From Campylobacterota bacterium (lineage in GTDB: Bacteria > Campylobacterota > Campylobacteria > Campylobacterales > Sulfurovaceae), in the NCBI GenBank assembly GCA_003646505.1, contig QMKT01000038.1, forward strand, positions 1 to 12,184: a stretch of 12,184 nucleotides of DNA, read 5' to 3'. Positions 6,503 through 12,184 of the stretch are shown here, piece by piece (position 1 is the stretch's first letter; every line of letters starts with the position of its first letter). Both the position numbers and the translations under genes were made by a program. Below the pieces are notes generated by a model, which saw nothing but the letters and a program-made list of their open reading frames with translations, did no database searches and was not told the DNA's origin.

Positions 6503-7498
6503 ATGGAAAATGAATTACTCTTTCAAATGCAAAATGCATTTCCTATGACACAAAGACCTTTTGAGGTCATAGCCAAAGAACTAAACACAACAGAAGAAGA
6601 GATACTTTCTATGGTGCAAAAGCTCAAAGAGGAAAAGATCATTAGACAAACCTCTGCCATTTTTGACACTAAAAGGCTAGGATACAAGTCTTCGCTGGTT
6701 GCATTTAAAGTAGATGAAGATAAAGTAGACCAAGCTGCAGAGATCATCAATGCACACCCCGGTGTAAGTCATAACTATCTGCGTAATCATGACTACAATA
6801 TCTGGTTTACTATGGCAGTTGAGCCAGATTCCAAACTGGGTTTGGAAAAAACCATTGAAATTCTCAAAGAACGTACCGGTGCAGAAGATGCCATTATACT
6901 TCCTACACTCAAAATGTTTAAAATTTCAGTGAAAATGGATACCACAGGTAAAAGAGCTAAAAAAGAGAAAGTGAAAAAGCTTGCACACAAAGAGATAGAA
7001 CTTACACCTCAACACATCGCTGTCATCAAAGAGTTACAAAAAGATATTACCGTCGTAAAAGAGCCATTTGAAGATGCTGCTGAAAAACTGGGTCTCTCTT
7101 ATGAATCATTTTTTGAGATAGCCAAAGAGCTTAAAGAGAGTGGTGTCATGCGTCGTTTTGCAACCATCTTAAACCACAGAAAAGCAGGTTTTGGTGCCAA
7201 TGCCATGTCTGTTTGGGCAGTGCCGGAAGAAAAAGGAGAAGAGATAGGAAGAGAAATGGCAGAATTTTCAGCCGTCAGTCACTGTTATCTCAGACCCTCT
7301 TATCCTAACTGGCCATACAACCTTTTTGCTATGGTACATGCTAAAACCCAGGAAGAGTGTGATAGCCTCATTGAAGAGATGGCAAAAGAGAGTGGCTTGA
7401 CAGAGTATGGTAAACTCTATTCAACAGTAGAATTTAAAAAACAGAGATTGGTCTATTTTGATGATGCTTTTAAAGCATGGGAGAAAGAGATTTCATAA
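6503..7498 (+). CDS. nirDL: NirDL: fused two-domain siroheme decarboxylase (Lrp/AsnC fold)
   Basis: The 331-aa protein carries two Lrp/AsnC-like halves, about 1-145 and 165-331, joined by a Lys-rich linker (about 149-163). Each half begins with a winged-helix part and continues into a regulatory-type domain. The decarboxylase marks are VSHNYLRNHDYNIWF (88-102) in the first half and VSHCYLRPSYPNWPYNLFAM (258-277) in the second. These fit NirD/NirL/NirG/NirH and AhbA/AhbB proteins, which decarboxylate siroheme to 12,18-didecarboxysiroheme, the precursor of heme d1 (or of heme in the Ahb route). They are not transcription factors despite the fold. An ATG at 6491 lacks a ribosome binding site; the ATG at 6503 has GGAG six nt upstream and is chosen. 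The stop lies one base from the convergent regulator gene. Confidence 0.92.
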   Translation: MENELLFQMQNAFPMTQRPFEVIAKELNTTEEEILSMVQKLKEEKIIRQTSAIFDTKRLGYKSSLVAFKVDEDKVDQAAEIINAHPGVSHNYLRNHDYNIWFTMAVEPDSKLGLEKTIEILKERTGAEDAIILPTLKMFKISVKMDTTGKRAKKEKVKKLAHKEIELTPQHIAVIKELQKDITVVKEPFEDAAEKLGLSYESFFEIAKELKESGVMRRFATILNHRKAGFGANAMSVWAVPEEKGEEIGREMAEFSAVSHCYLRPSYPNWPYNLFAMVHAKTQEECDSLIEEMAKESGLTEYGKLYSTVEFKKQRLVYFDDAFKAWEKEIS

Positions 7499-7499
7499 C

Positions 7500-8204
7500 T
7501 TAATTTCCTGTATAGCCTATTTTTGTCTTGAAATCTGCAATACAGTTGGTACAATCTTTCATTGTATTGGTCTCCACAATGTTAAAAAGTGCATCTTTGT
7601 TAATCACCGTTAAATGATGGTCTTTTACAGAGATAATGCTTTCTTTTTTAAACTTTGTGAGTATACGTGAAAATGTTTCAGGCGTAAGGTTAAGTATAGA
7701 GGCTATTTCATTGTTTTTCAATCTGTTAAAAATAACTACTTTTTTGATCATAAGATCTGCCACTTTCGCTTCTGAAGAGAGAATGGTCTCTTTATGTACC
7801 AAAGCAGAAAGTGTCATAACCTTTCCAGTAAGTGACTTAATAAGTTCTAAGGAAAAAGCTGGTTGATTTAGATATTCATAGAGTTTAGAAAACTGAAGTA
7901 ATCCGATAGTCCCATCACTAACAAATTCACAACTTGCAGGGAATATTTCTTGTTCAAAACAGGCAAACTCAGCTATAAGACTGGGTGCAGTAAGACGATT
8001 TATCTGGATGTGATTTCCCTTGGGAGAAGTCTTATAAAGCTTTACACTCCCCTCCAATAAAATATGCAGGTATTCGCTTTTGTCACCCTCATAAAAGACA
8101 ATACTGTTTTGAGTATAGTGTTTCACGTGTACTGCATTTTTGAGTTCTTTTATATGTTTATCTTCTAATACAGAGAACATGGGTATATCATGGAGTTCTA
8201 TCAT
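7500..8204 (-). CDS. Crp/Fnr-family transcription regulator (Dnr-like)
   Basis: The 234-aa protein has an N-terminal cyclic-nucleotide-type beta barrel (about 8-120, with FYEGDKSEYLHILLEGSVKLY), a dimer helix, and a C-terminal winged helix (about 155-205). The recognition helix reads TPETFSRILTKF (Glu176, Ser179, Arg180), the E-x2-SR pattern by which FNR reads TTGAT half sites, and such sites occur in the window. The N-terminal cysteine cluster of oxygen-sensing FNR is missing, so it is more like Dnr/NnrR heme-NO or related sensors; the signal is inference. A Cys pair near the C-terminus (CTNC, Cys218 and Cys221) is unusual. A TTG start at 8210 is possible, but the ATG at 8204 has AAGGTGA well placed and is preferred. 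Confidence 0.9.
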   Translation of the reverse strand: MIELHDIPMFSVLEDKHIKELKNAVHVKHYTQNSIVFYEGDKSEYLHILLEGSVKLYKTSPKGNHIQINRLTAPSLIAEFACFEQEIFPASCEFVSDGTIGLLQFSKLYEYLNQPAFSLELIKSLTGKVMTLSALVHKETILSSEAKVADLMIKKVVIFNRLKNNEIASILNLTPETFSRILTKFKKESIISVKDHHLTVINKDALFNIVETNTMKDCTNCIADFKTKIGYTGN

Positions 8205-8240
8205 TGGCAATCACCTTCAACTTCAAAAGTTAGACCCATA

Positions 8241-8256
8241 CTATACAGTAGTATAG
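8241..8256. promoter_or_regulatory. Inverted repeat over the regulator gene's promoter
   Basis: CTATAC-AGTA-GTATAG is a perfect 6-bp inverted repeat. On the minus strand it overlaps a possible -10 (TATACT, 8255-8250) for the Crp/Fnr gene. It could be an operator, perhaps for another regulator, since it does not match the TTGAT site. Confidence 0.4.
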
Positions 8257-8357
8257 ATAAAAAATCTTCCTTATTTACTCGATAATAACCATATTTAAAA
8301 CAAAATAGACTTAAAAATAATAATTACTTATATTACGACACTTCTTGTACCTATATA

Positions 8358-9092
8358 TTATTTTTCAAACCACGAAAGTTGTTTATGCAACTTTACAACC
8401 TCACCTACAACAATTAACGCAGGTGTTGGTAAATCTTTAGCTTTTTCATAAATGTTTTCAAGTGTACCTATAACCGTCTTCTCATCCGGTCTGGTACCTC
8501 GACTGATCACTGCTACTGGATGGTCGGCTGGTTTACCAATTTCCATGAGCTTTTTAGTAATTTTTTTCAACCTGTGCAATCCCATTAAAAAAACTATCGT
8601 ATCATCTGTTTTATAATTTTCCCAAGGAATCTGAGAATGGTCTTTATTACTAGATTCATGCCCAGTCACTACTCTAAAAGAGACTGTAATACCACGATGT
8701 GTGACAGGGATACCTGCATATTCAGGTACAGCTATAGCAGAAGTGATACCAGGAATAAATTCAAATTTGATATCACGCTCAAAAAGGTAAATGCCTTCTT
8801 CTCCACCACGACCAAATACTAAGGGGTCACCACCTTTTAGTCGTACGACTACATCATGCTTTAAGGCATTTTGATAAATGGCTTCATTGATCTCTTCCTG
8901 AGGTAAGGTATGATGAGAATCTTCTTTTCCAACATACACAAATTCACAACCATCTTTGGCTTCGTCCAGGATATCCGGATTAGCCAATCTGTCATAAATA
9001 ATCACATCTGCTTCTTTCACTACGCGCAGTGCCTTAACGGTTAAGAGATCAATATCTCCTGGTCCAGCACCTGTTAAATAGACTAATCCCAT
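8358..9092 (-). CDS. nirE: Uroporphyrinogen-III C-methyltransferase (SUMT, NirE/CobA type)
   Basis: The 244-aa enzyme uses two S-adenosylmethionine molecules to methylate uroporphyrinogen III to precorrin-2. Family marks are GAGPGD (8-13), IIYDRL (31-36), VVVRLKGGDPLVFGRGGEE (81-99), PGITSAIAVPEYAGIPVTHRG (114-134, the tetrapyrrole-binding loop), the central FLMG motif and VVGEVV near the end. It is a stand-alone enzyme with no CysG dehydrogenase half, which fits the separate dehydrogenase at 5793-6362. I use nirE because it follows nirJ in the same orientation; on sequence alone cobA/sumT would be equally correct. AAGGGAG seven nt before the ATG supports the start. About 200 bp of hairpin-rich DNA separates it from nirJ. 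Confidence 0.93.
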   Translation of the reverse strand: MGLVYLTGAGPGDIDLLTVKALRVVKEADVIIYDRLANPDILDEAKDGCEFVYVGKEDSHHTLPQEEINEAIYQNALKHDVVVRLKGGDPLVFGRGGEEGIYLFERDIKFEFIPGITSAIAVPEYAGIPVTHRGITVSFRVVTGHESSNKDHSQIPWENYKTDDTIVFLMGLHRLKKITKKLMEIGKPADHPVAVISRGTRPDEKTVIGTLENIYEKAKDLPTPALIVVGEVVKLHKQLSWFEK

Positions 9093-9152
9093 TACTGCAC
9101 TCCCTTAGTTTTCATATGATATAACGGCAAATGAGCAAAGCCCATCTTGCTG

Positions 9153-9194
9153 TCAAACAACAAAACATGCATTAAAGCATTTTTTGTTGTTTGA
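9153..9194. repeat. Long hairpin in the nirJ-nirE gap
   Basis: TCAAACAACAAAA (9153-9165) pairs with TTTTGTTGTTTGA (9182-9194) as a perfect 13-bp stem. After a single C/T mismatch, ATGC (9167-9170) and GCAT (9177-9180) add a 4-bp inner stem around the loop ATTAAA. No run of T follows on the minus strand, so it is not a standard terminator for the operon. It may block exonucleases, mark an RNA processing site or be part of a mobile repeat. Confidence 0.75.
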
Positions 9195-9219
9195 TTGCTA
9201 ACGCTGTGTTCTACGACTC

Positions 9220-9291
9220 GACATTTAGTGTCTCGCATGCACTGCATTTTAGGTGCTTGTCTTCGGCAGAGTGCCCACGCACCTTGGGTGC
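9220..9291. repeat. Array of short hairpins in the nirJ-nirE gap
   Basis: Four small inverted repeats stand in a row on the plus strand: GACATTTAGTGTC (9220-9232), GCATTTTAGGTGC (9244-9256, imperfect), GGCAGAGTGCC (9265-9275) and GCACCTTGGGTGC (9279-9291). The self-complementary GCATGC lies at 9235-9240. The first, second and fourth units are each 13 nt, and the gaps between them are 11 and 22 nt. A T run (9292-9297) follows the last unit on the plus strand, so it could stop antisense but not sense transcripts. No known riboswitch is recognised. Confidence 0.6.
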
Positions 9292-9299
9292 TTTTTTGA

Positions 9300-10430
9300 T
9301 TATAAAACATTTTTTGTTTTTTCCTCAGTCAAATAACACGATGGATCTTCTGCCCACAAATCTCCATGTATGGCATAAGCACGACTTCGTGAACCACCAT
9401 TACAGATATTAAGATATTGGCAGGTCTCACACTTACCACCCAACTCTCGTGGATGAACTCTTAATTTTTCTAACATTTCCATAGGTTGGTTGGTCCATAT
9501 ATCTGAAAAGTCCTGCTGTAAGATATTGCCTATCTTTAATGGAAAGAAAGGGTCTGGTTTTACAAACCCTTCAGAATCAATATTTAGCAATTTACGTCCT
9601 GCAGAATTCCCACCCCATTCGGTAAGTCTTTTTTTCATCGCCTCTGTATGTTCTGGATATTTAACTATAAATCTATCATAGAATAGTATAGCATCCATCT
9701 CCATATTACCCGTCACTATCTCTATATCTCTAGCACTCTCATGATATTCAAAGGCTTTATCTAAGATGTAATTTACAGCTGTAATACGCTGTTCTTTGCT
9801 CAAATCCATTTCCAAATTTTCCAAGCCTCTCCCAGAGTACACAAGGTGCGAGATATAGATCTTTGGAATGTTGTGTTTTTCTGCCAAATCAAAAATAAAC
9901 TGCAGATCTTCATGAGTATCTTTAGTGATTGTGAATCTTATGCCTACTTTTGTTCTACCGTAACTGTTAAGTAGATCCACTGCTTTCATAGACTCTTTAA
10001 AAGAACCTTCAAGTCCACGAAAAGCATCATGTACTTTCTCAGACCCATCAATGCTGATGCCAATATAATCAAAAGTATCTAATATCTGTTCGGCATTACT
10101 TTTTTTAACATAAAGACCATTGGTAGAAAGATAGGTAACGATACCCAGGGTTTTACAGCGTGCTGCAATGTCATAGATGTCTTTTCTCGTCAGTGGTTCT
10201 CCACCGGAAAATATAAGAAATTTTACACCATTTGCTTTAAGCTTTGGCAAGGTATCCATAATGTCATCTGTACTGAGTGTATCTACTGCATCCAAGTCTG
10301 CTTTAGAGTAACAGTGCAAACAGGAGAGATTACAACGATTGGTAAAATTCCAAATCGCGATACTTCCATCTAAAACACGGGCAGGTTTTCCTTCGGTAAC
10401 AGATTTCAATAAGTTTGAAAGTCTAAACAT
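9300..10430 (-). CDS. nirJ: Radical SAM protein NirJ, heme d1 biosynthesis
   Basis: The 376-aa protein starts with a short N-terminal extension, then the radical SAM cluster site CNLSCLHC (Cys33, Cys37, Cys40). FSGGEP (74-79) binds S-adenosylmethionine and SIDGS (126-130) follows. The C-terminal SPASM-like part has Cys334, Cys337, Cys343 and Cys365 around CETCQYLNICNGGSRSRAYA, ligands for a second Fe-S cluster. NirJ acts on didecarboxysiroheme and is proposed to remove two propionate side chains on the way to the oxo groups of heme d1. The GGSRSRA ending with GDLWAEDPSCY favours NirJ over the heme-forming AhbC/AhbD, though this was not tested by alignment. Its start shares one base with the cytochrome c stop (TAATG), indicating an operon and coupled translation. 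Confidence 0.92.
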   Translation of the reverse strand: MFRLSNLLKSVTEGKPARVLDGSIAIWNFTNRCNLSCLHCYSKADLDAVDTLSTDDIMDTLPKLKANGVKFLIFSGGEPLTRKDIYDIAARCKTLGIVTYLSTNGLYVKKSNAEQILDTFDYIGISIDGSEKVHDAFRGLEGSFKESMKAVDLLNSYGRTKVGIRFTITKDTHEDLQFIFDLAEKHNIPKIYISHLVYSGRGLENLEMDLSKEQRITAVNYILDKAFEYHESARDIEIVTGNMEMDAILFYDRFIVKYPEHTEAMKKRLTEWGGNSAGRKLLNIDSEGFVKPDPFFPLKIGNILQQDFSDIWTNQPMEMLEKLRVHPRELGGKCETCQYLNICNGGSRSRAYAIHGDLWAEDPSCYLTEEKTKNVL

Positions 10431-10756
10431 TATTTGACCTCCCTAAAGGATAAAATATATTCCGTAATAGCATCAAGTTCTACAGGTGTTAGTTTTAATG
10501 CAGGCATAGCATTACGCTTATAACCCAATACTTTAGAAACACCCTTAGGGTCAGTGATCATAGCCTGTATTTGCTCTGTCGTTCTTTCTGAAGCGATTGT
10601 TGAAAAAGGAGGACCAAATGCTACTGCCGTTTGATGATGACAGCCCCAACAGTAAGTTTCAAAGACTTTTTTGCCACTTAATGATTCGTCATTATCTGCA
10701 TGAAGCCCCAATGACAAAGAAAAAATAAGAAAAAAAGTGCTTATCATTATTTTCAT
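10430..10756 (-). CDS. Small periplasmic monoheme cytochrome c
   Basis: The 108-aa protein has a signal peptide (residues 1 to about 20, ending GLHA) and one class I heme site, CWGCH (Cys36, Cys39, His40), with Met84 in RNAMPAL as the likely sixth iron ligand. It probably carries electrons in the periplasm. Position ahead of nirJ suggests a NirC/NirM-like role as donor to nitrite reductase or in d1 assembly, but the small c-type fold itself does not prove this. A start at 10765 would leave no spacing to the AAAGG site; the ATG at 10756, nine nt after it, is preferred. The stop overlaps the nirJ start by one base. FNR-like sites lie upstream. Confidence 0.88.
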   Translation of the reverse strand: MKIMISTFFLIFSLSLGLHADNDESLSGKKVFETYCWGCHHQTAVAFGPPFSTIASERTTEQIQAMITDPKGVSKVLGYKRNAMPALKLTPVELDAITEYILSFREVK

Positions 10757-10783
10757 TGCATTCATCCTTTATTATAATAAAAA

Positions 10784-10789
10784 ATGATA
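10784..10789 (-). promoter_or_regulatory. Candidate -10 box of the cytochrome c-nirJ-nirE operon
   Basis: On the minus strand this reads TATCAT, five of six matches to TATAAT, and predicts a start near 10777. The centre of the FNR-like site at 10812-10825 is then at -41.5, the same geometry as at nirDL. Confidence 0.45.
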
Positions 10790-10811
10790 ACAATTTTTCA
10801 AGGTCTAAAAC

Positions 10812-10825
10812 TTGATTTAGGACAA
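10812..10825. promoter_or_regulatory. FNR-like site upstream of cytochrome c (8 of 10)
   Basis: TTGAT-TTAG-GACAA has one perfect half site and two mismatches in the other half. The match alone is modest; the activator-type spacing to the TATCAT box raises its value. Confidence 0.5.
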
Positions 10826-10899
10826 GAGTTACTTATTTGTTTCAAAAAAGGAAAAATTTGTAATGTTCTATTGTATTAGAATTTTCCATATAAATCGTA

Positions 10900-10913
10900 T
10901 TGAAATAAATCAA
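10900..10913. promoter_or_regulatory. Second FNR-like site upstream of cytochrome c (9 of 10)
   Basis: TTGAA-ATAA-ATCAA differs from consensus at one base. It lies about 130 bp before the predicted operon start, or at about -43.5 relative to a possible upstream promoter (TACAAT on the minus strand, 10875-10870). The surrounding DNA is A/T-rich, so chance is a real alternative. Confidence 0.35.
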
Positions 10914-10931
10914 GATAAATTTTGTCAAAGG

Positions 10932-12008
10932 TCAATACTCTACCAACTCCCCATCCAAAGTCTTCAAAAATGCCACCATATCCTCTATCTCTTCTGGACT
11001 AAACTCATCACCTATTTGGTACTTAGACATGATGCGTACTGCTTCTTCTAGTTCTTTTACAGAACCGTTATGAAAATAGGGAGCTGTTTTAGAAATGTTA
11101 CGTAATATAGGTACTCTAAACTTTAAACTGTCATCCTTGCCTAAGAAACCTCCCTTGTTTTCAAACGGAAAAGGGCTTTCTTTTATCTCTATATTGGAAG
11201 AGAAAAGTAATCCGATATATTCAGCAATGTAGCTTCTAAGAGGAAACCTTTGTATGCTTTGCCCACCTACACTCATGCCTGTGTGACAGCCTTTACATCC
11301 CTTAGTGATGAAGAGGGTCATTCCTCTTTTGGCTTGTTGGCTTATGGCATCATTGTCACCTTCTAGAAATGTATCATAAGCACCTCTGGTTAATAAGGTT
11401 CGCTCATACGCTCCTATGGCTTTTCTTACGTTTTCAAAGGTGACTTTATCTTCAGAGAAAAGTGTTTTAAACTTTGTGACATACTCGCTACTGTCATTTA
11501 GTCTTTGCTCTACTTCTTTTGGTGTCATATGCATCTCAAAAGGAGCTTGTATAGGGCCACCTGCTTGCTCTTCTACATCTTTTGCACTTGCATTCCAAAA
11601 CTGGGACTTGGCAAGAGCCGCGTTAAGTACAGTAGGAGAATTGAGATGAAAGGGGTTTTCCTGTCCTAGGTAACCAATAGCAGTAGAGATGTCATCATCT
11701 CCACCCTCTTCTAAGTTATGACATGAGGCACAAGAGATGCTTTTATCTTGAGAGAGCACAGTGTCAAAAAAAAGTTTCTTACCCAATGCTATCTTCTCTC
11801 TACTCATAGGGTTTTCAGGGTTGTCTACCACTTTAAGTAGTGCTTCATAATTTGAAGGAATAGAAGCCATATCACGTTCAAGTGCTACCTCTCGTAATTC
11901 ATCATCAGAAAAAACTTTAAGTTCTTTTTCTGGCAATATATAAGGTAACGATATGATGAGTATCACCACATAAAATGTGATGGCAATAGGATGCAGTATT
12001 TTATTCAT
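10932..12008 (-). CDS. Diheme cytochrome c peroxidase (CcpA/MauG family)
   Basis: The 358-aa protein begins with an uncleaved anchor or signal segment (about 8-25), placing it in the periplasm, where such enzymes reduce hydrogen peroxide to water with electrons from small cytochromes c. Two heme c sites are present: CASCH (Cys93, Cys96, His97) for the peroxidatic heme and CKGCH (Cys238, Cys241, His242) for the electron-transfer heme. NSPTVLNAAL (123-132), the catalytic Glu158 in APFEMH, VPILRNISKTAPYFHNGS (299-316) and Met327 in RIMSKYQIG are family marks. The usual distal His after the first heme appears to be Tyr113 here. An ATG at 12020 lacks a ribosome binding site; the ATG at 12008 follows GGAG by six nt. 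The monoheme cytochrome next door could be its donor. Confidence 0.92.
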   Translation of the reverse strand: MNKILHPIAITFYVVILIISLPYILPEKELKVFSDDELREVALERDMASIPSNYEALLKVVDNPENPMSREKIALGKKLFFDTVLSQDKSISCASCHNLEEGGDDDISTAIGYLGQENPFHLNSPTVLNAALAKSQFWNASAKDVEEQAGGPIQAPFEMHMTPKEVEQRLNDSSEYVTKFKTLFSEDKVTFENVRKAIGAYERTLLTRGAYDTFLEGDNDAISQQAKRGMTLFITKGCKGCHTGMSVGGQSIQRFPLRSYIAEYIGLLFSSNIEIKESPFPFENKGGFLGKDDSLKFRVPILRNISKTAPYFHNGSVKELEEAVRIMSKYQIGDEFSPEEIEDMVAFLKTLDGELVEY

Positions 12009-12025
12009 TATTATCTCCATGTTTC

Positions 12026-12031
12026 ATTATA
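12026..12031 (-). promoter_or_regulatory. -10 box candidate of the peroxidase gene
   Basis: On the minus strand this reads TATAAT, predicting a start near 12019. The nearer FNR-like box is then centred at -44.5, slightly long. A poorer TAGTAT at 12034-12029 would give exactly -41.5. Confidence 0.45.
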
Positions 12032-12056
12032 CTAACCAAAAAAATAAATTATAAAA

Positions 12057-12070
12057 TTGATATAGGTCAA
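12057..12070. promoter_or_regulatory. FNR-type box, promoter-proximal to the peroxidase gene (9 of 10)
   Basis: TTGAT-ATAG-GTCAA has a single mismatch and sits one base from a second, perfect box. It lies about where a class II activator would bind for the peroxidase gene. Confidence 0.65.
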
Positions 12071-12071
12071 G

Positions 12072-12085
12072 TTGATAATCATCAA
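12072..12085. promoter_or_regulatory. Perfect FNR-type box between the peroxidase gene and the gene at 12119
   Basis: TTGAT-AATC-ATCAA matches all ten consensus bases. Seen from the peroxidase it is an upstream site at about -57 to -60; seen from the plus-strand gene it lies 34 bp before the ATG, where it could activate or block. Confidence 0.8.
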
Positions 12086-12118
12086 GTTTTTTCTTTATAA
12101 GCTTTGCTACACTAAGCC

Positions 12119-12184
12119 ATGACAAGTAAAGAATTTTTACCCTACCTCAAATGTGTAGGAACAGGACCCAAACGCAACCGTGAC
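12119..12184 (+). CDS. Start of a TrpD2/YbiB-like gene (cut by window edge)
   Basis: Twenty-two codons are open to the end of the window. The segment VGTGPKRNRD resembles the N-terminal region of the TrpD2/YbiB family, nucleic-acid-binding relatives of anthranilate phosphoribosyltransferase. No good ribosome binding site precedes the ATG; a TGCTACACT extended -10 just upstream (12105-12113) would give a nearly leaderless transcript. Too little is visible to be sure of family or start. Confidence 0.5.
   Translation, partial: MTSKEFLPYLKCVGTGPKRNRD

Noticed and set aside
7464..7478. 15-bp near-perfect palindrome ATGCTTT-T-AAAGCAT near the end of nirDL
   Set aside because: It lies in the coding frame (residues DAFKAW), its loop would be too short to fold as written, and no T run follows. 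It is probably codon coincidence, though a weak bidirectional stop for the convergent pair cannot be excluded.
9153..9291. Integron attC site or CRISPR-like repeat
   Set aside because: The hairpin-rich segment lacks the GTTRRRY/RYYYAAC core pair of attC sites, and the short units are not identical or evenly spaced enough for CRISPR.
9279..9297. Stem-loop followed by six T, looking like a terminator
   Set aside because: The T run follows the stem only on the plus strand, while the flanking genes are on the minus strand. It cannot end the nirJ transcript in the usual way; at most it would stop antisense RNA.
9092..9310. 72-codon open frame on the minus strand between nirJ and nirE, with its stop overlapping the nirE start (TAATG)
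   Set aside because: It begins inside nirJ, runs through the hairpin array, has no ribosome binding site and has an odd composition rich in Cys, Met and Lys/Arg with no pattern. nirE has its own strong AAGGGAG site, so the overlap is probably chance.

Overview
The window looks like chromosomal DNA from a Campylobacterota (epsilonproteobacterial) chemolithotroph of the Sulfurimonas/Sulfurovum kind. The evidence is low GC, A/T-rich promoters with few clear -35 boxes, AAGGA/GGAG ribosome binding sites, tightly packed genes with 1-nt TAATG overlaps, and a heme d1 gene set beside a diheme peroxidase. This placement is inference from style and gene content, not from a marker gene.

Left part (1-5691), mostly housekeeping and stress: the start of a small membrane protein (minus, cut by the edge), a BCP peroxiredoxin (minus), a 67-aa conserved-looking small protein and a secreted DUF2092-like protein (both plus). 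Then comes a minus-strand block read from right to left: aldehyde dehydrogenase, DUF420 membrane protein, DUF523/TudS-like Fe-S protein and an exported Deg9-like serine protease. The last three are joined by a 2-bp gap and a TAATG overlap.

Right part (5793-12020), tetrapyrrole and anaerobic respiration: a SirC/Met8-type precorrin-2 dehydrogenase (minus), a fused two-domain NirDL siroheme decarboxylase (plus), a Crp/Fnr regulator (minus), NirE-type uroporphyrinogen-III methyltransferase, the radical SAM protein NirJ, a monoheme cytochrome c and a diheme cytochrome c peroxidase (all minus). The products fit in sequence: NirE makes precorrin-2, SirC makes sirohydrochlorin/siroheme, NirDL decarboxylates siroheme, and NirJ installs the oxo groups of heme d1. 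NirS, NirF and NirN are not in the window. The right edge cuts the first 22 codons of a plus-strand gene resembling TrpD2/YbiB.

Regulation: perfect FNR-type sites (TTGAT-N4-ATCAA) lie upstream of nirDL/sirC and upstream of the peroxidase, and weaker versions lie upstream of the cytochrome c-nirJ-nirE operon and the aldehyde dehydrogenase. At nirDL the site is 41.5 bp from the start predicted by a TATAAT box. The encoded Crp/Fnr protein has the FNR-type E-x2-SR recognition helix and no N-terminal Fe-S cysteine cluster, so it is a good candidate for the local regulator. The most unexplained stretch is the roughly 200-bp gap between nirJ and nirE, which holds a long hairpin and a string of short hairpins. 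No gap longer than 300 bp lacks a gene.
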